A DNA stretch of 64,000 bases from CAWHXG01 sp963833235 (GCA_963833235.1 CAWHXG010000004.1:310001-374000), one strand, 5' to 3'. Shown: positions 17,339 to 26,421, numbered from the stretch's first letter. Program-made: numbers and translations. Notes: a model not told the origin generated them from the letters alone.

Positions 17339-18923
17339 TGGCGATGCGGCGCCGGCGCCGGCAGGCAACAGACAGGGGCATCTGAGCGCCCTTGCCGAGG
17401 TAGCGGCGGCTGCGGCCGCCGCCGCCGCGGGCGGAGGGGAGGCCGCCCGCGCGCGCCATGCGTCCCGCGGCAAGATGCTGCCGCGGGACCGCGTGGCCGG
17501 CCTGCTCGACCCGGGCTCGCCGTTCCTCGAGGTCGGGGCAACCGCCGGGCACGGGCTCTACGACGGCGCCTGCCCTGGCGGCGGGGCCATCGCGGGCGTC
17601 GGTCTGTGCCAGGGCCGCGAGGTGATGGTGGTGGCCAACGACGCCACGGTGAAGGGCGGCACGTACTACCCGATCACGGTGAAGAAGCACCTGCGCGCCC
17701 AAGAGATCGCCGAGCAATGCCACCTGCCGTGCGTCTATCTGGTGGACAGCGGCGGGGCGAACCTGCCGATGCAGGACGAGGTCTTTCCCGACCGCGACCA
17801 TTTTGGCCGGATCTTCTACAACCAGGCGCGGATGAGCGCGAAGGGGATCGCGCAGATCGCGGTGGTGATGGGATCCTGCACGGCGGGCGGGGCCTATGTG
17901 CCGGCGATGTCGGACGTGAGCATCATCGTGCGGGATCAGGGCACGATCTTCCTAGCCGGGCCGCCGCTGGTGAAGGCGGCGACCGGCGAGGAGGTGAGCG
18001 TCGAGGACCTTGGCGGCGGCGACGTGCACACCAGGCTGTCGGGCGTGGCCGACTATCTGGCGGAGGACGATGCCCATGCCCTGGCGCTCGCGCGGCGCGC
18101 CGTCGCGGGGCTGAACCGGCCGGAACCCGCGCGACTACAATGGCTTGCGCCGGAGCCGCCGGCGGAGGACCCGGACGGGCTGCTGGACCTGGTGCCGACC
18201 GATCTGCGGCTGCCCTACGACATCCGGGGGGTGATCCGGCGGGTGGTGGACGGGTCGCGGCTGGACGAGTTCAAGGCGCGGTTCGGGGAGACCCTGGTCA
18301 CCGGGTTCGCCCATATCGAGGGCTGTCCGGTGGGGATCGTGGCCAACAACGGGGTGCTCTTTTCGGAGAGCGCGCAGAAGGGGGCGCACTTCATCGAGCT
18401 GTGCGCTTCACGCCGTATCCCGCTGGTTTTCCTGCAGAACATCACCGGCTTCATGGTCGGGCGGAAGTACGAGAACGAGGGCATCGCGCGGCACGGGGCC
18501 AAGATGGTGACCGCGGTCGCCTGCGCGGCCGTGCCGAAGGTCACGCTGGTCGTCGGAGGGTCCTTCGGGGCCGGAAATTATGGCATGGCGGGAAGGGCTT
18601 ACGGGACGAACTTCATGTGGTCGTGGCCGGCCAGCCGGATCTCGGTCATGGGCGGGGCGCAGGCCGCCGGCGTTCTGGCCAGCGTGCGTCGCGCCGGCAT
18701 CGAGGCCAAGGGCGGCAGCTGGAGCGCCGAGGAGGAAACCGCGTTCAAACAGCCGGTTACGGAGCAGTTCTCACGTCAGTCCCATCCGCTCTATGCGTCC
18801 GCGCGGCTTTGGGACGACGGGATCATCGACCCGCGGGACAGTCGCGCGGTGCTGGCGCTGAGCCTGCGCGCGGCGCTGAACGCCCCGGTGGAGGAGACGC
18901 GGTTCGGCGTCTTCCGGATGTGA
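17331..18923 (+). CDS. mccB: Methylcrotonoyl-CoA carboxylase beta subunit (carboxyltransferase)
   Basis: Carboxyltransferase subunit that moves CO2 from biotin to 3-methylcrotonyl-CoA, giving 3-methylglutaconyl-CoA, in leucine degradation. The 530 residues contain both crotonase-like halves: VDSGGANLPMQDEVFPD and VVMGSCTAGGAYVPAMSD in the first, and GFMVGRKYENEGIARHGAKM and GGSFGAGNYGMAGRAYGTNFMWSWP in the second. These are closer to MccB than to propionyl-CoA PccB. The ATG at 17331 overlaps the EcsC end by 8 bases. It works with the biotin subunit encoded two genes on. Confidence 0.95.
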   Translation: MADGDAAPAPAGNRQGHLSALAEVAAAAAAAAAGGGEAARARHASRGKMLPRDRVAGLLDPGSPFLEVGATAGHGLYDGACPGGGAIAGVGLCQGREVMVVANDATVKGGTYYPITVKKHLRAQEIAEQCHLPCVYLVDSGGANLPMQDEVFPDRDHFGRIFYNQARMSAKGIAQIAVVMGSCTAGGAYVPAMSDVSIIVRDQGTIFLAGPPLVKAATGEEVSVEDLGGGDVHTRLSGVADYLAEDDAHALALARRAVAGLNRPEPARLQWLAPEPPAEDPDGLLDLVPTDLRLPYDIRGVIRRVVDGSRLDEFKARFGETLVTGFAHIEGCPVGIVANNGVLFSESAQKGAHFIELCASRRIPLVFLQNITGFMVGRKYENEGIARHGAKMVTAVACAAVPKVTLVVGGSFGAGNYGMAGRAYGTNFMWSWPASRISVMGGAQAAGVLASVRRAGIEAKGGSWSAEEETAFKQPVTEQFSRQSHPLYASARLWDDGIIDPRDSRAVLALSLRAALNAPVEETRFGVFRM

Positions 18924-18932
18924 TTTTCACGT

Positions 18933-18986
18933 GTCGGCAAACGGTCGGCTTTCGGTCGGCATTCCGTCGGACCCCTGCGCGCGGTG
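18933..18986 (+). repeat. Phased GTCGG element, copy 2
   Basis: GTCGG starts at 18933, 18944, 18955 and 18966, again exactly 11 bases apart, followed by ACCCCTGCGCGCGGT as in copy 1 at 6935. It sits between the mccB stop and the ASCH start, inside the operon. A GTG at 18931 would give the ASCH protein 20 extra residues encoded by this repeat, which is the reason to prefer the ATG at 18991. Confidence 0.8.
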
Positions 18987-18990
18987 CGTT

Positions 18991-19407
18991 ATGACCTTGG
19001 AAGAGGCCCGCGCCGCCTATCCGGGCGCCGAGACCTTCACCTTCGGCGACAGCCGGGCTCTTTGCGACGACCTGCTGGCCCGGGTCCGCGCCGGCGCCAA
19101 GACGGCCACCTGCGGGGCGTTGCGCGACTTCGGCCCCGGTCGTGAGCCGATGCCGCGGCCCGGCCGGCGCGACATCGCGCTGGATTGGGAGGGCCGCCCG
19201 GCGCTGGTGATCGAGACGTTGGAGGTGACCGAGCGGCGCTTCGACGCGGTCGACCACGCCTTTGCGCTGGCGGAGGGCGAGGACGATAGCCTGGAGGGCT
19301 GGCGCATGGGCCATCGGCGGTATTTCGGGCGCAACGGCGGCTGGAGCGAGGGCATGATGCTGGTCTGCGAGCGGTTCCGGATGGTGGCGGATCTGGCCGA
19401 TGTTTGA
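18991..19407 (+). CDS. ASCH domain-containing protein
   Basis: A 138-residue single-domain ASCH protein, a fold related to PUA and expected to bind RNA or a nucleotide. The conserved GAKTATCGAL segment near residue 36 and the ALDWEGRPALVIETLEV strands are visible, and the acidic EGEDDSLEGWRMGHRRYF region matches the family. The ATG at 18991 is preferred to a GTG at 18931 inside a repeat. The last 8 bases overlap mccA. Some family members hydrolyse modified cytidines; whether this one does cannot be told from sequence. Confidence 0.82.
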   Translation: MTLEEARAAYPGAETFTFGDSRALCDDLLARVRAGAKTATCGALRDFGPGREPMPRPGRRDIALDWEGRPALVIETLEVTERRFDAVDHAFALAEGEDDSLEGWRMGHRRYFGRNGGWSEGMMLVCERFRMVADLADV

Positions 19408-21349
19408 CCGCATCCTGATCGCCAATCGCGGCGAGATCGCGGCCCGCATCATCCGCACGGCCCGCGCCATGGGGATCGAGACGGTGGCGGTGCATTCCGA
19501 TGCCGATGCGCACGCGCTGCACGTGGAGATGGCCGACCGCGCGGTGAGCCTCGGCGGCACCCGCCCGGCCGAAAGCTACCTGCGCGGCGACGCGGTGATC
19601 GCGGCGGCGCTGAAGACGGGCGCGCAGGCGATCCATCCGGGCTACGGCTTTCTGAGCGAGAACGCGGAGTTCGTGGCGGCGGTCGAGGCGGCGGGGCTAA
19701 CCTTCATCGGGCCCTCGGCGGCCGCGATCCGCGCGATGGGGCTGAAGGACGCCGCCAAGGCGCGGATGGAGGCGGCGGGCGTGCCGGTGGTGCCCGGCTA
19801 TCACGGCGCGGACCAGGCCGACGTGCGGCTGGCGCAGGAGGCGGCCGGCATCGGCTGGCCGGTGCTGATAAAGGCGGTGGCGGGCGGCGGCGGCAAGGGG
19901 ATGCGGCGCGTCGACGCCGAGGCCGATTTTGGCGAGGCGCTGGCCAGCGCCCGGGCGGAGGCGAAGGGCGCCTTTGGCAACGACGCGGTGCTGGTGGAGA
20001 AGTTCGTGGCCACGCCGCGGCATATCGAGGTGCAGGTCTTCGGCGACGGCACTCGCGCGGTGCATCTCTTCGAGCGGGATTGCTCGCTGCAGCGGCGCCA
20101 CCAGAAGGTGATCGAAGAGGCCCCGGCGCCGGGCATGACGCCCGCGATGCGCGCCGAGATGGGCGCCGCGGCGGTGCGCGCGGCCGAGGCCATCGGCTAT
20201 GCCGGCGCGGGCACGGTGGAGTTCATTGTGGACGCGAGCGAGGGGCTGCGCGCCGACCGGTTCTATTTCATGGAGATGAACACGCGGCTGCAGGTGGAGC
20301 ATCCGGTGACGGAGGCGATCACCGGCGTCGATCTGGTGGAGTGGCAGCTGCGCGTGGCGGCGGGCGAGGGGCTGCCCTGCGCGCAGGAGGATCTGGCCAT
20401 CGCGGGCCACGCCTTCGAGGCGCGGCTCTATGCGGAGGACGCGGCGGCGGGGTTCCTGCCGGCCACCGGCACGCTGACGCATCTGGCGTTCCCGCCGGGC
20501 GTGCGGGCCGATGCCGGGGTGCGGGCCGGCGACGAGGTATCGCCCTGGTACGACCCGATGATCGCCAAGGTGATCGTGCACGGGGGCGACCGGGCGGCGG
20601 CGCTGGCGGCTTTGCGGCGGGGGCTGAGTGGCGTGGAGGTGGCCGGCTGCGTGACCAATCTGGGCTTCCTGCGGGCGCTGGCGGCGCATGAAGGCTTTGC
20701 GGCCGGCGACGTGGATACCGGCCTGATCGACCGTGACCGGGCGGCGCTGGTGGCGGCGCCCGAGGTGGCGCCGCTCGACCGGGCGCTGGCGGCCCTGGGC
20801 GCGCTGGGCCTGGCGGAGGCGGGCGGGCCGATGCAGGGATTTCACCTCTGGGCGCCGTTGCGGCGGCAGGCGGTCCTGCTGCCGCCCGGCGGCGGCGATG
20901 CGGTGGAGCTTTGGGTGACGAGCCTCGGCGCCGGGCGCTTCACGGTGGAGCACGGGGGGGCGATGCTGGAGCTGGCGCGGGCCGGGCCGGGGCGGTGGCG
21001 TGCCGGGGGCCGCGGTTTCGCCGCGACGGTGACGGCGCTGCCGGGGGCGGTGCTGGTGCATCGCGACGCGGCGCTGGTGTGGGGGGTCGTCGACCCGCTC
21101 GACCGCGAGGCGGAGGCGGGCGCGGGGGCCGACGTGGTTCTGGCGCCGATGCCGGGGCTGGTGACCCGGATGCTGGCGCGGCCCGGCGCGGAGGTGCGCG
21201 CCGGAGAGCGGCTGGCGGTGCTGGAGGCGATGAAGATGGAGCATGCGCTGACAGCGGGGCGCGACGGCGTGGTGGCGGAGGTTCTGGTGGCGGAGGGCGC
21301 GCAGGTGGCCGCCGGCGCGGCGCTGGTGCGGCTGGAGGCGGAGGCATGA
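19400..21349 (+). CDS. mccA: Methylcrotonoyl-CoA carboxylase alpha subunit (biotin carboxylase/carrier)
   Basis: Biotin-containing subunit (649 residues) that carboxylates its own biotin with bicarbonate and ATP. In order: biotin carboxylase N domain (FDRILIANRGEIAARI), ATP-grasp with the GGGGKGM loop near residue 160 and MEMNTRLQVEHPVTE near 292, the carboxylase C domain, a linker domain, and a C-terminal biotinyl domain with the biotin-accepting lysine near 612 in LEAMKMEHAL. Adjacency to mccB and hmgL settles methylcrotonyl-CoA rather than propionyl-CoA. The birA gene at 46.5 kb would encode the ligase that loads its biotin. Confidence 0.95.
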   Translation: MFDRILIANRGEIAARIIRTARAMGIETVAVHSDADAHALHVEMADRAVSLGGTRPAESYLRGDAVIAAALKTGAQAIHPGYGFLSENAEFVAAVEAAGLTFIGPSAAAIRAMGLKDAAKARMEAAGVPVVPGYHGADQADVRLAQEAAGIGWPVLIKAVAGGGGKGMRRVDAEADFGEALASARAEAKGAFGNDAVLVEKFVATPRHIEVQVFGDGTRAVHLFERDCSLQRRHQKVIEEAPAPGMTPAMRAEMGAAAVRAAEAIGYAGAGTVEFIVDASEGLRADRFYFMEMNTRLQVEHPVTEAITGVDLVEWQLRVAAGEGLPCAQEDLAIAGHAFEARLYAEDAAAGFLPATGTLTHLAFPPGVRADAGVRAGDEVSPWYDPMIAKVIVHGGDRAAALAALRRGLSGVEVAGCVTNLGFLRALAAHEGFAAGDVDTGLIDRDRAALVAAPEVAPLDRALAALGALGLAEAGGPMQGFHLWAPLRRQAVLLPPGGGDAVELWVTSLGAGRFTVEHGGAMLELARAGPGRWRAGGRGFAATVTALPGAVLVHRDAALVWGVVDPLDREAEAGAGADVVLAPMPGLVTRMLARPGAEVRAGERLAVLEAMKMEHALTAGRDGVVAEVLVAEGAQVAAGAALVRLEAEA

Positions 21350-22203
21350 GCGCCGGTCCTGTGGAGATCGTCGAGGTCGGGCCGCGCGACGGGTTGCAGA
21401 ACGAGCCGGTGCCGGTGCCGCTGGCGGCGAAGGTGGCGTTGATCGATGCGCTTTCGGCCGCGGGGTTCCGGCGGATCGAGGCGGGGGCCTTCGTGAGCGC
21501 CCGCGCGGTGCCGCAGATGGCCGAGAGCGGTGCCGTGTTCGGCGCGATCCGGCGGGCGCCCGGCGTGCGCTATGCGGCGCTGGTGCCGAACCTGCAGGGG
21601 CTGGAAGCGGCGCTGGCGGCGGGGGCGGACGAGGTGGCGGTGTTCGCCAGCGCCTCGGACGGGTTCGCGCGGGCGAACATCCGCGCGACCGTGGCCGAAA
21701 GCCTGGACCGGCTGGGCGCGGTCGCCGCGGCGGCGGTGGCGCGGGGGGTGCCGGTGCGGGGCTATGTGAGCTGCATCACGGATTGCCCCTATGACGGGGC
21801 TGTGGCGCCCGGCGCGGTGGCGCGGGTGGCGGCGGCGCTGTTCGCGATGGGGTGCTATGAGGTGTCGCTTGGCGATACGATCGGGGCGGCGACGCCGGAC
21901 GGGGTCGCGGCGGTGCTGGCGGCGGTCGATGGCCCGCCCGGGCGGCTGGCGGGGCATTTCCACGATACCGGCGGGCGGGCGCTGGAGAATGCGGAGGCGG
22001 CGCTGGCGGCGGGCGTGCGGGTCTTCGATGCGTCGATCGCGGGCCTCGGCGGCTGCCCCTTCGCGCCCGGCGCCAGCGGCAACGTGGCGACGGAGGCGCT
22101 GGCGGCGCGGCTGGCGGCCTTGGGCTATGAGACGGGGCTGGACGCGGGGCGGCTTGAGGCGGCGGCCGGGCTGGCGCGCCGGGTTCTGGGGGTGCGGGCA
22201 TGA
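21346..22203 (+). CDS. Hydroxymethylglutaryl-CoA lyase
   Basis: A 285-residue TIM-barrel lyase that splits HMG-CoA to acetyl-CoA and acetoacetate, the last step of leucine breakdown. Visible are the opening EVGPRDGLQNEP motif (metal and catalytic Arg/Asp), the GHFHDTGG metal-binding His pair near residue 205, and the signature GLGGCPFAPGASGN with the catalytic cysteine near 238. It overlaps mccA and the following hydratase by four bases each (ATGA), so the three are translationally coupled. Often called liuE or mvaB; the activity is clear. Confidence 0.95.
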   Translation: MSAGPVEIVEVGPRDGLQNEPVPVPLAAKVALIDALSAAGFRRIEAGAFVSARAVPQMAESGAVFGAIRRAPGVRYAALVPNLQGLEAALAAGADEVAVFASASDGFARANIRATVAESLDRLGAVAAAAVARGVPVRGYVSCITDCPYDGAVAPGAVARVAAALFAMGCYEVSLGDTIGAATPDGVAAVLAAVDGPPGRLAGHFHDTGGRALENAEAALAAGVRVFDASIAGLGGCPFAPGASGNVATEALAARLAALGYETGLDAGRLEAAAGLARRVLGVRA

Positions 22204-22985
22204 CCTGGGAGACGCTGGAGGTGGAGACGGGCGGCGACGGCGTGGCGCATCTGTGGATGAACCGGCCGGGCAAGCACAACGCGCTGTCGGCGGCGATGAT
22301 CGGCGATCTGGCGGCGGCGGCGGCGGTGCTGGGTGCCGACCCGGCGGTGCGGGTGGTGGTGCTGGGCGGCCGGGGCCGGAGCTTTTGCGCGGGCGGCGAT
22401 CTGGACTGGATGCGCGGTCAGATGGCGGCGGACGACGCGACCCGGGCGGCCGGCGCGCGGGCGCTGGCGGCGATGCTTGGCGCCTGGGATGCGCTGCCCA
22501 AGGGGCTGATCGGCCGGGTGCAGGGGCGCGCCTTCGGCGGTGGTCTGGGGATGATGGCGGTCTGCGACGCGGTGGTGGCGGAGGAGGGCGCGGCGTTCGG
22601 GCTGACCGAGGTGCGGCTGGGGCTGATCCCGGCGACGATCGGGCCCTACGTGACCGCGCGGATCGGGGCGGCGGCGGCGCGGCGGCACTTCGCCTCCGGC
22701 CGGCCGTTCGACGCAGGCGCGGCGCTTGCGATGGGGCTGGCGAGCCAGGTCCGGGCGGCGGACGATCTGGACGCCGGCGTGGCCGACGAGGCGGGCCCCT
22801 GGCTGGCCGCGGCCCCGGGGGCGGTGGCCGCGGCGAAGGCGCAGATGCGCGGCCTTGGGCTGAGCCCCGATGCGGCGGCGGTGGAGGCCAGCGTCGCGGC
22901 GCTGCTGGAGCGCTGGCGGAGCGACGAGGCCGCGGAGGGCATCGGCGCCTTCTTCGAGCGCCGCCCGCCGCGCTGGACGGCGTGA
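22200..22985 (+). CDS. Enoyl-CoA hydratase family protein, probable methylglutaconyl-CoA hydratase
   Basis: A 261-residue crotonase-fold protein, probably the hydratase turning 3-methylglutaconyl-CoA into HMG-CoA. The oxyanion-hole segments GRGRSFCAGGDLDWMR (near residue 55) and GRVQGRAFGGGLGMMAVCD (near 105) and the catalytic-region LTEVRLGLIPATIGPYV (near 138) are intact. Position next to HMG-CoA lyase gives the substrate; the fold alone would not. It completes the pathway encoded from ivd onward and is the last gene of the operon. Confidence 0.92.
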   Translation: MTWETLEVETGGDGVAHLWMNRPGKHNALSAAMIGDLAAAAAVLGADPAVRVVVLGGRGRSFCAGGDLDWMRGQMAADDATRAAGARALAAMLGAWDALPKGLIGRVQGRAFGGGLGMMAVCDAVVAEEGAAFGLTEVRLGLIPATIGPYVTARIGAAAARRHFASGRPFDAGAALAMGLASQVRAADDLDAGVADEAGPWLAAAPGAVAAAKAQMRGLGLSPDAAAVEASVAALLERWRSDEAAEGIGAFFERRPPRWTA

Positions 22986-23390
22986 GGGACAGGCCGGGCG
23001 CATAGTATGGCCGCGGGCTGGACGACCTCACGGAAAGATGCGGTGCCACCGCGAGGGCCGTGCCGGTCATTCCGGTGGCTGCTTCGCAACTTCGATCGCC
23101 GATCGCGCTGAAGTGCCAATGGGCAGCTGTTGGCGGATACCGGGGCAGAGGGCCCCGAGCCGGCGCGCCCTGGTGGGACAAGCGGCGCTCCCACCCTCCT
23201 CCCGAGCGCGATGCCTTTCATCTCTTTCGGCTCCTCCCGGAGCGCTCTGCCATGCACCGCCGCCCGTCATCCGCAAGGAGGCCTCTGGTGCGCGGTGCAG
23301 GCCGGCTCGGTTGACCGCGGGGCGGGTGGCCGCTAGGTCTGCCGGCAGGGCGCGCCGACGCCCTTCCTTCTCATTGGCCGGAGTCCCGCC
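22986..23390. other. 405-base intergenic region upstream of nuoA
   Basis: Gap between the leucine operon and nuoA. It must hold the terminator of the first and the promoter of the second. I find no clear hairpin-plus-T terminator and no -35/-10 pair that stands out. Short open frames on both strands are not protein-like. Confidence 0.5.
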
Positions 23391-23756
23391 TTGGACGAGA
23401 TGCTGCGCGAATACCTGCCGATCATGGTCTTTCTGGGCGTCGCCATCGGGCTGGGCCTGGTGCTGCTGCTGGCCGCCGCGATCCTGGCCGTGCGCAACCC
23501 CGACCCCGAGAAGGTCAGCGCCTACGAATGCGGGTTCAACGCCTTCGACGACGCGCGCATGAAGTTCGACGTGCGCTTCTACCTGGTGTCGATCCTCTTC
23601 ATCATCTTCGACCTGGAGATCGCGTTCCTCTTTCCCTGGGCGGTCAGCTTCGGGGGGCTCAGCGACGTCGCCTTCTGGTCGATGATGGTCTTCCTCGGGG
23701 TTCTCACGGTGGGCTTCGCCTATGAGTGGAAGAAGGGCGCGCTGGATTGGGAATGA
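23391..23756 (+). CDS. nuoA: NADH-quinone oxidoreductase subunit A
   Basis: Small membrane subunit of complex I, 121 residues with three helices (IMVFLGVAIGLGLVLLLAA, VRFYLVSILFIIFDLEIAFLFPWA, SMMVFLGVLTVGFAYEW). The YECGFNAFDDARMKFDVRFY loop carries the conserved cysteine near the quinone site. The start is a TTG at 23391 giving MDEMLREYLP; the ATG at 23400 is the alternative. Unusually, the gene after it is not nuoB but an antisense regulatory gene, and a hairpin begins directly at its stop codon. Confidence 0.96.
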   Translation: MDEMLREYLPIMVFLGVAIGLGLVLLLAAAILAVRNPDPEKVSAYECGFNAFDDARMKFDVRFYLVSILFIIFDLEIAFLFPWAVSFGGLSDVAFWSMMVFLGVLTVGFAYEWKKGALDWE

Positions 23757-23783
23757 GCGGCGCCGCCGTCTCACGGGCGCCGC
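23757..23783 (+). terminator. Hairpin directly after nuoA
   Basis: GCGGCGCC (23757-23764) and GGCGCCGC (23776-23783) form an 8-base-pair all-GC stem with an 11-base loop starting on the first base after the nuoA stop codon. No T run follows, so it may be a weak terminator or a 3'-end stabiliser. It fits the idea that nuoA is cut off from the rest of the nuo genes. Confidence 0.4.
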
Positions 23784-24038
23784 GCGGGGCCTGACCGGGG
23801 AACTTCGGGGCACGCTTCGGCTGGCGGCGATCCGCGGCACGTCCGGCCGGGCGGTCGCCATTCAGCGCGCCTTCACATCCTGATACCTCATCGGGACGCC
23901 GCGTGGGCTGCGGCGCGATCGGTCCCGCGTCGGCGGGCATGGGAATGGGCGGCGGCGCCGCGGCTGGGGCGCGGTGCAGGGCCGGATCGGCCGGGGCGCC
24001 GTGCGGGGCCCTTTCCGCCCAAGGGGGCAGGGCGCGCC

Positions 24039-26279
24039 TCAGCTTGCGGCGATCCGCGGCGCCCCCGGCCCGGCGGCGATCCGCGGCGCCTGCGGCCCGG
24101 CGGTGGCCCCGTAGCGCGCCTCGAGGTCCTCGAAGCTCATCGGCCTGTCATGCAGGTAGCCCTGTTCCAGCGTGCATTGGGCGAGGCGGATCAACTGGCT
24201 CTGCGCCATCTCCTCGACGCCCTCGGCCACCACGTCGAGCTCGAAGGCCCGGCCCATCTGCACGATCGACTGGAAGAGGATATCCGCATGGGGATCGTTG
24301 CCCATGTTGGTGACGAAGCTGCGATCAATCTTCAGGCGGCTGAACGGAAAGCGCCGCAGATAGCTGATCGAGGCGAAGCCGGTGCCGAAATCGTCGAGCG
24401 CGAAGGCGAAGCCGGCGGCGCGCAGGTCGTCGATCCGGGCGCGGGCGATGTCGGGCACCTCGATCAGCGCGGTCTCGGTGATCTCGAGCACGATGCGCGC
24501 GGGATCGATGCGATGACGTTTGACGACCTCCTGCACGATGGCCGGGAAATCGGGGTCGAGCAGCTGCACCGGCGAGACGTTGACGCTGACCTTGAGGTCC
24601 GGCCATTCCCTCATCCGCTCGCAGACCTGCTCCAGCACCCAGCGGCCCAGCGGCGCGATCAGGGCGGTCGCCTCCGCGACGGGGATGAAGTCAACGGGCG
24701 ACACGATGCCCAGCTCCTCGTCCGTCCAGCGCAGCAGCGCCTCGACGCTGGACAGGCTCTCGTCGCGCCGGTCGATGATCGGCTGATAGGCCAGCGCGAA
24801 GCCCGAAGTGCCCCATTGGGCGCGGTCGAGGTGATGGCGCAGGCGCAGTTCGATCTGCCGGCGCGTACGGGTCTCGCGGTCGAGCTCTTCGGAATAGGTG
24901 GTGGCCTCGCTCTTGCGCAGGGACTTCGACATGTACATGGCGACATCGGCGGCGAGCATCAGCGCATCGAGGCTCTGGCCGCCGGCGCGCGCATCGGCGA
25001 TGCCGATGGACGCGAGCAGGCGGCGGGTATCCTCGCCCAGCTTCACAGGGTCCTGGCACATCGCGGCGAAGCGCCCGGCGAAGCCGCGCGCCGCCTCGGC
25101 GGCATCCGCGCCGGTGAAGAGCGCCGCGAACTCGTCGCCGCCGACCCGACCCAGCAGGTCGGACTTCCGCGCGGCGCGGCGCATCCGATCGGCGACGGTG
25201 CGCAGCGCCACGTCACCGGCCTCGTGGCCCATCGTGTCGTTGAGCGCCTTGAATTCGTTGAGGTCGATGTAGACGAGCGACGCGCGCCCGGCCGCAAGCT
25301 CGCGCGCGACGTCCATGTCTTCGGGCAATTCGGCGAAGCCCGTGCGGTTGAGCAGGCCCGTCATCCCGTCGGCCCGCGCGGCCGACCAGGCGCGCTGTCT
25401 CTCGGCGATCAGCTGGCGGGCCTGCCGCTGCATGACGAGGCCGGTGGCCGCGGCCCCGGCCAGCACGGTGAGGCCGAACGCAACGATCGCCGGGATGAGG
25501 CGCACGAGGTTGGCCCGCCCCGGCGCCGGGGACGCCCAGGTGATCCGCGCCACCGGCGATAGACCGCCCTCGCGCAGGACGATCTGGTCGCGCCCCTCGG
25601 ACACGGCCAGCGGATCGAGGTGGAGGCGCATGTCGGTCAGCAGCAGCGTCTCGCCGATCTCGGCGACGCGGTCGGGCGAAAGCAGGATGCCCGCGACGAG
25701 GATCGGGAGCCTCGCCGTATCGACGCCTTCGAAATCGTAGGGCGTTATGCGCGCGGCGCCGAGGACGGCGATCTGCCCGTCGATCCGGTAGAAGCCGGTA
25801 TGGGCCTCGACGGGTTCGATGGGCAGGTCGGCGACGCCGTTCAGGCCCTGCGCGGTGATCGAGGCGGGCAGAACCGTGTGGTCGGACGCCTCGCCCTTGC
25901 CGTCGCGCCATCCGTATAGCCGCCGCCCGTCGAAGCGCATGATCGAAATAAGATCGAAGGTCGAGCCCTCGGTCGCGCCCGAACCGATATTGGCATAGAT
26001 CTGACCCAGATCGTCGTCGCGTACGTTGTCGTAGGCCTCCTGCCACCACGCGTAATCCTTGACCAAGGTCGCGACATTATCGCGCTTGGCCTGGAAGGCG
26101 ATCCGCACGAGGTTCTTCGCATCCTCCCGGGCCTTCAGGTCGAAGTTGTGAGCCATCCAGACAAGCGACACCGCGACGAAGGATGCGGCGGCCAGCCCGG
26201 TGCACAGGACCGTGAAGAGAAAGAGCTGCGGCGCAGCGCGAGGAGAGGTCGCCATGGTTCGTCCATCGTCCTGGGGCAT
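24039..26279 (-). CDS. Membrane-anchored GGDEF-EAL cyclic-di-GMP protein
   Basis: A 746-residue bifunctional c-di-GMP protein, antisense to the nuo genes. Order: N-terminal helix (FLFTVLCTGLAAASFVAVSLVW), a periplasmic sensor domain resembling CHASE4 (KDYAWWQEAYDNV near residue 75), a second helix near 260, a diguanylate-cyclase domain with intact GGDEF near 378, and an EAL phosphodiesterase domain. The EAL domain keeps VEALLRW near 511, NVSP, LDDFGTGF near 628, KIDRSF and AEGVE. Both active sites look competent. ATG 26279 or 26255 could be the start. The C-terminus ends with a repeated APRIAA motif encoded by two 27-base repeats. It divides nuoA from nuoB. Confidence 0.92.
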   Translation of the reverse strand: MPQDDGRTMATSPRAAPQLFLFTVLCTGLAAASFVAVSLVWMAHNFDLKAREDAKNLVRIAFQAKRDNVATLVKDYAWWQEAYDNVRDDDLGQIYANIGSGATEGSTFDLISIMRFDGRRLYGWRDGKGEASDHTVLPASITAQGLNGVADLPIEPVEAHTGFYRIDGQIAVLGAARITPYDFEGVDTARLPILVAGILLSPDRVAEIGETLLLTDMRLHLDPLAVSEGRDQIVLREGGLSPVARITWASPAPGRANLVRLIPAIVAFGLTVLAGAAATGLVMQRQARQLIAERQRAWSAARADGMTGLLNRTGFAELPEDMDVARELAAGRASLVYIDLNEFKALNDTMGHEAGDVALRTVADRMRRAARKSDLLGRVGGDEFAALFTGADAAEAARGFAGRFAAMCQDPVKLGEDTRRLLASIGIADARAGGQSLDALMLAADVAMYMSKSLRKSEATTYSEELDRETRTRRQIELRLRHHLDRAQWGTSGFALAYQPIIDRRDESLSSVEALLRWTDEELGIVSPVDFIPVAEATALIAPLGRWVLEQVCERMREWPDLKVSVNVSPVQLLDPDFPAIVQEVVKRHRIDPARIVLEITETALIEVPDIARARIDDLRAAGFAFALDDFGTGFASISYLRRFPFSRLKIDRSFVTNMGNDPHADILFQSIVQMGRAFELDVVAEGVEEMAQSQLIRLAQCTLEQGYLHDRPMSFEDLEARYGATAGPQAPRIAAGPGAPRIAAS

Positions 26280-26392
26280 CGGGCGACAGCTTCGCCGCGC
26301 GACCTTTCCGGTGACTTACCTCGGCCCGCTCCCGCGGCATCGAAATGACCACCATTCCATTCAACCCCGCCGGTTCCGCAGCGCGAGTTGCG

Positions 26393-26421
26393 TTGACGCT
26401 TGCACCCCGCTCACCTAGGTG
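26393..26421 (+). promoter_or_regulatory. Candidate promoter for nuoB
   Basis: TTGACG at 26393-26398 and TAGGTG at 26416-26421 are separated by 17 bases, about 60 bases before the nuoB start, in a less G-rich stretch. The -35 box is a good sigma-70-type match; the -10 box is poor. It would give nuoB onward their own transcription start, as expected if the antisense gene separates them from nuoA. Confidence 0.35.

Noticed and set aside
18931..18990. GTG start 20 codons upstream for the ASCH protein
   Set aside because: The extra residues are encoded by the phased GTCGG repeat, which also occurs at 6935 outside any gene.
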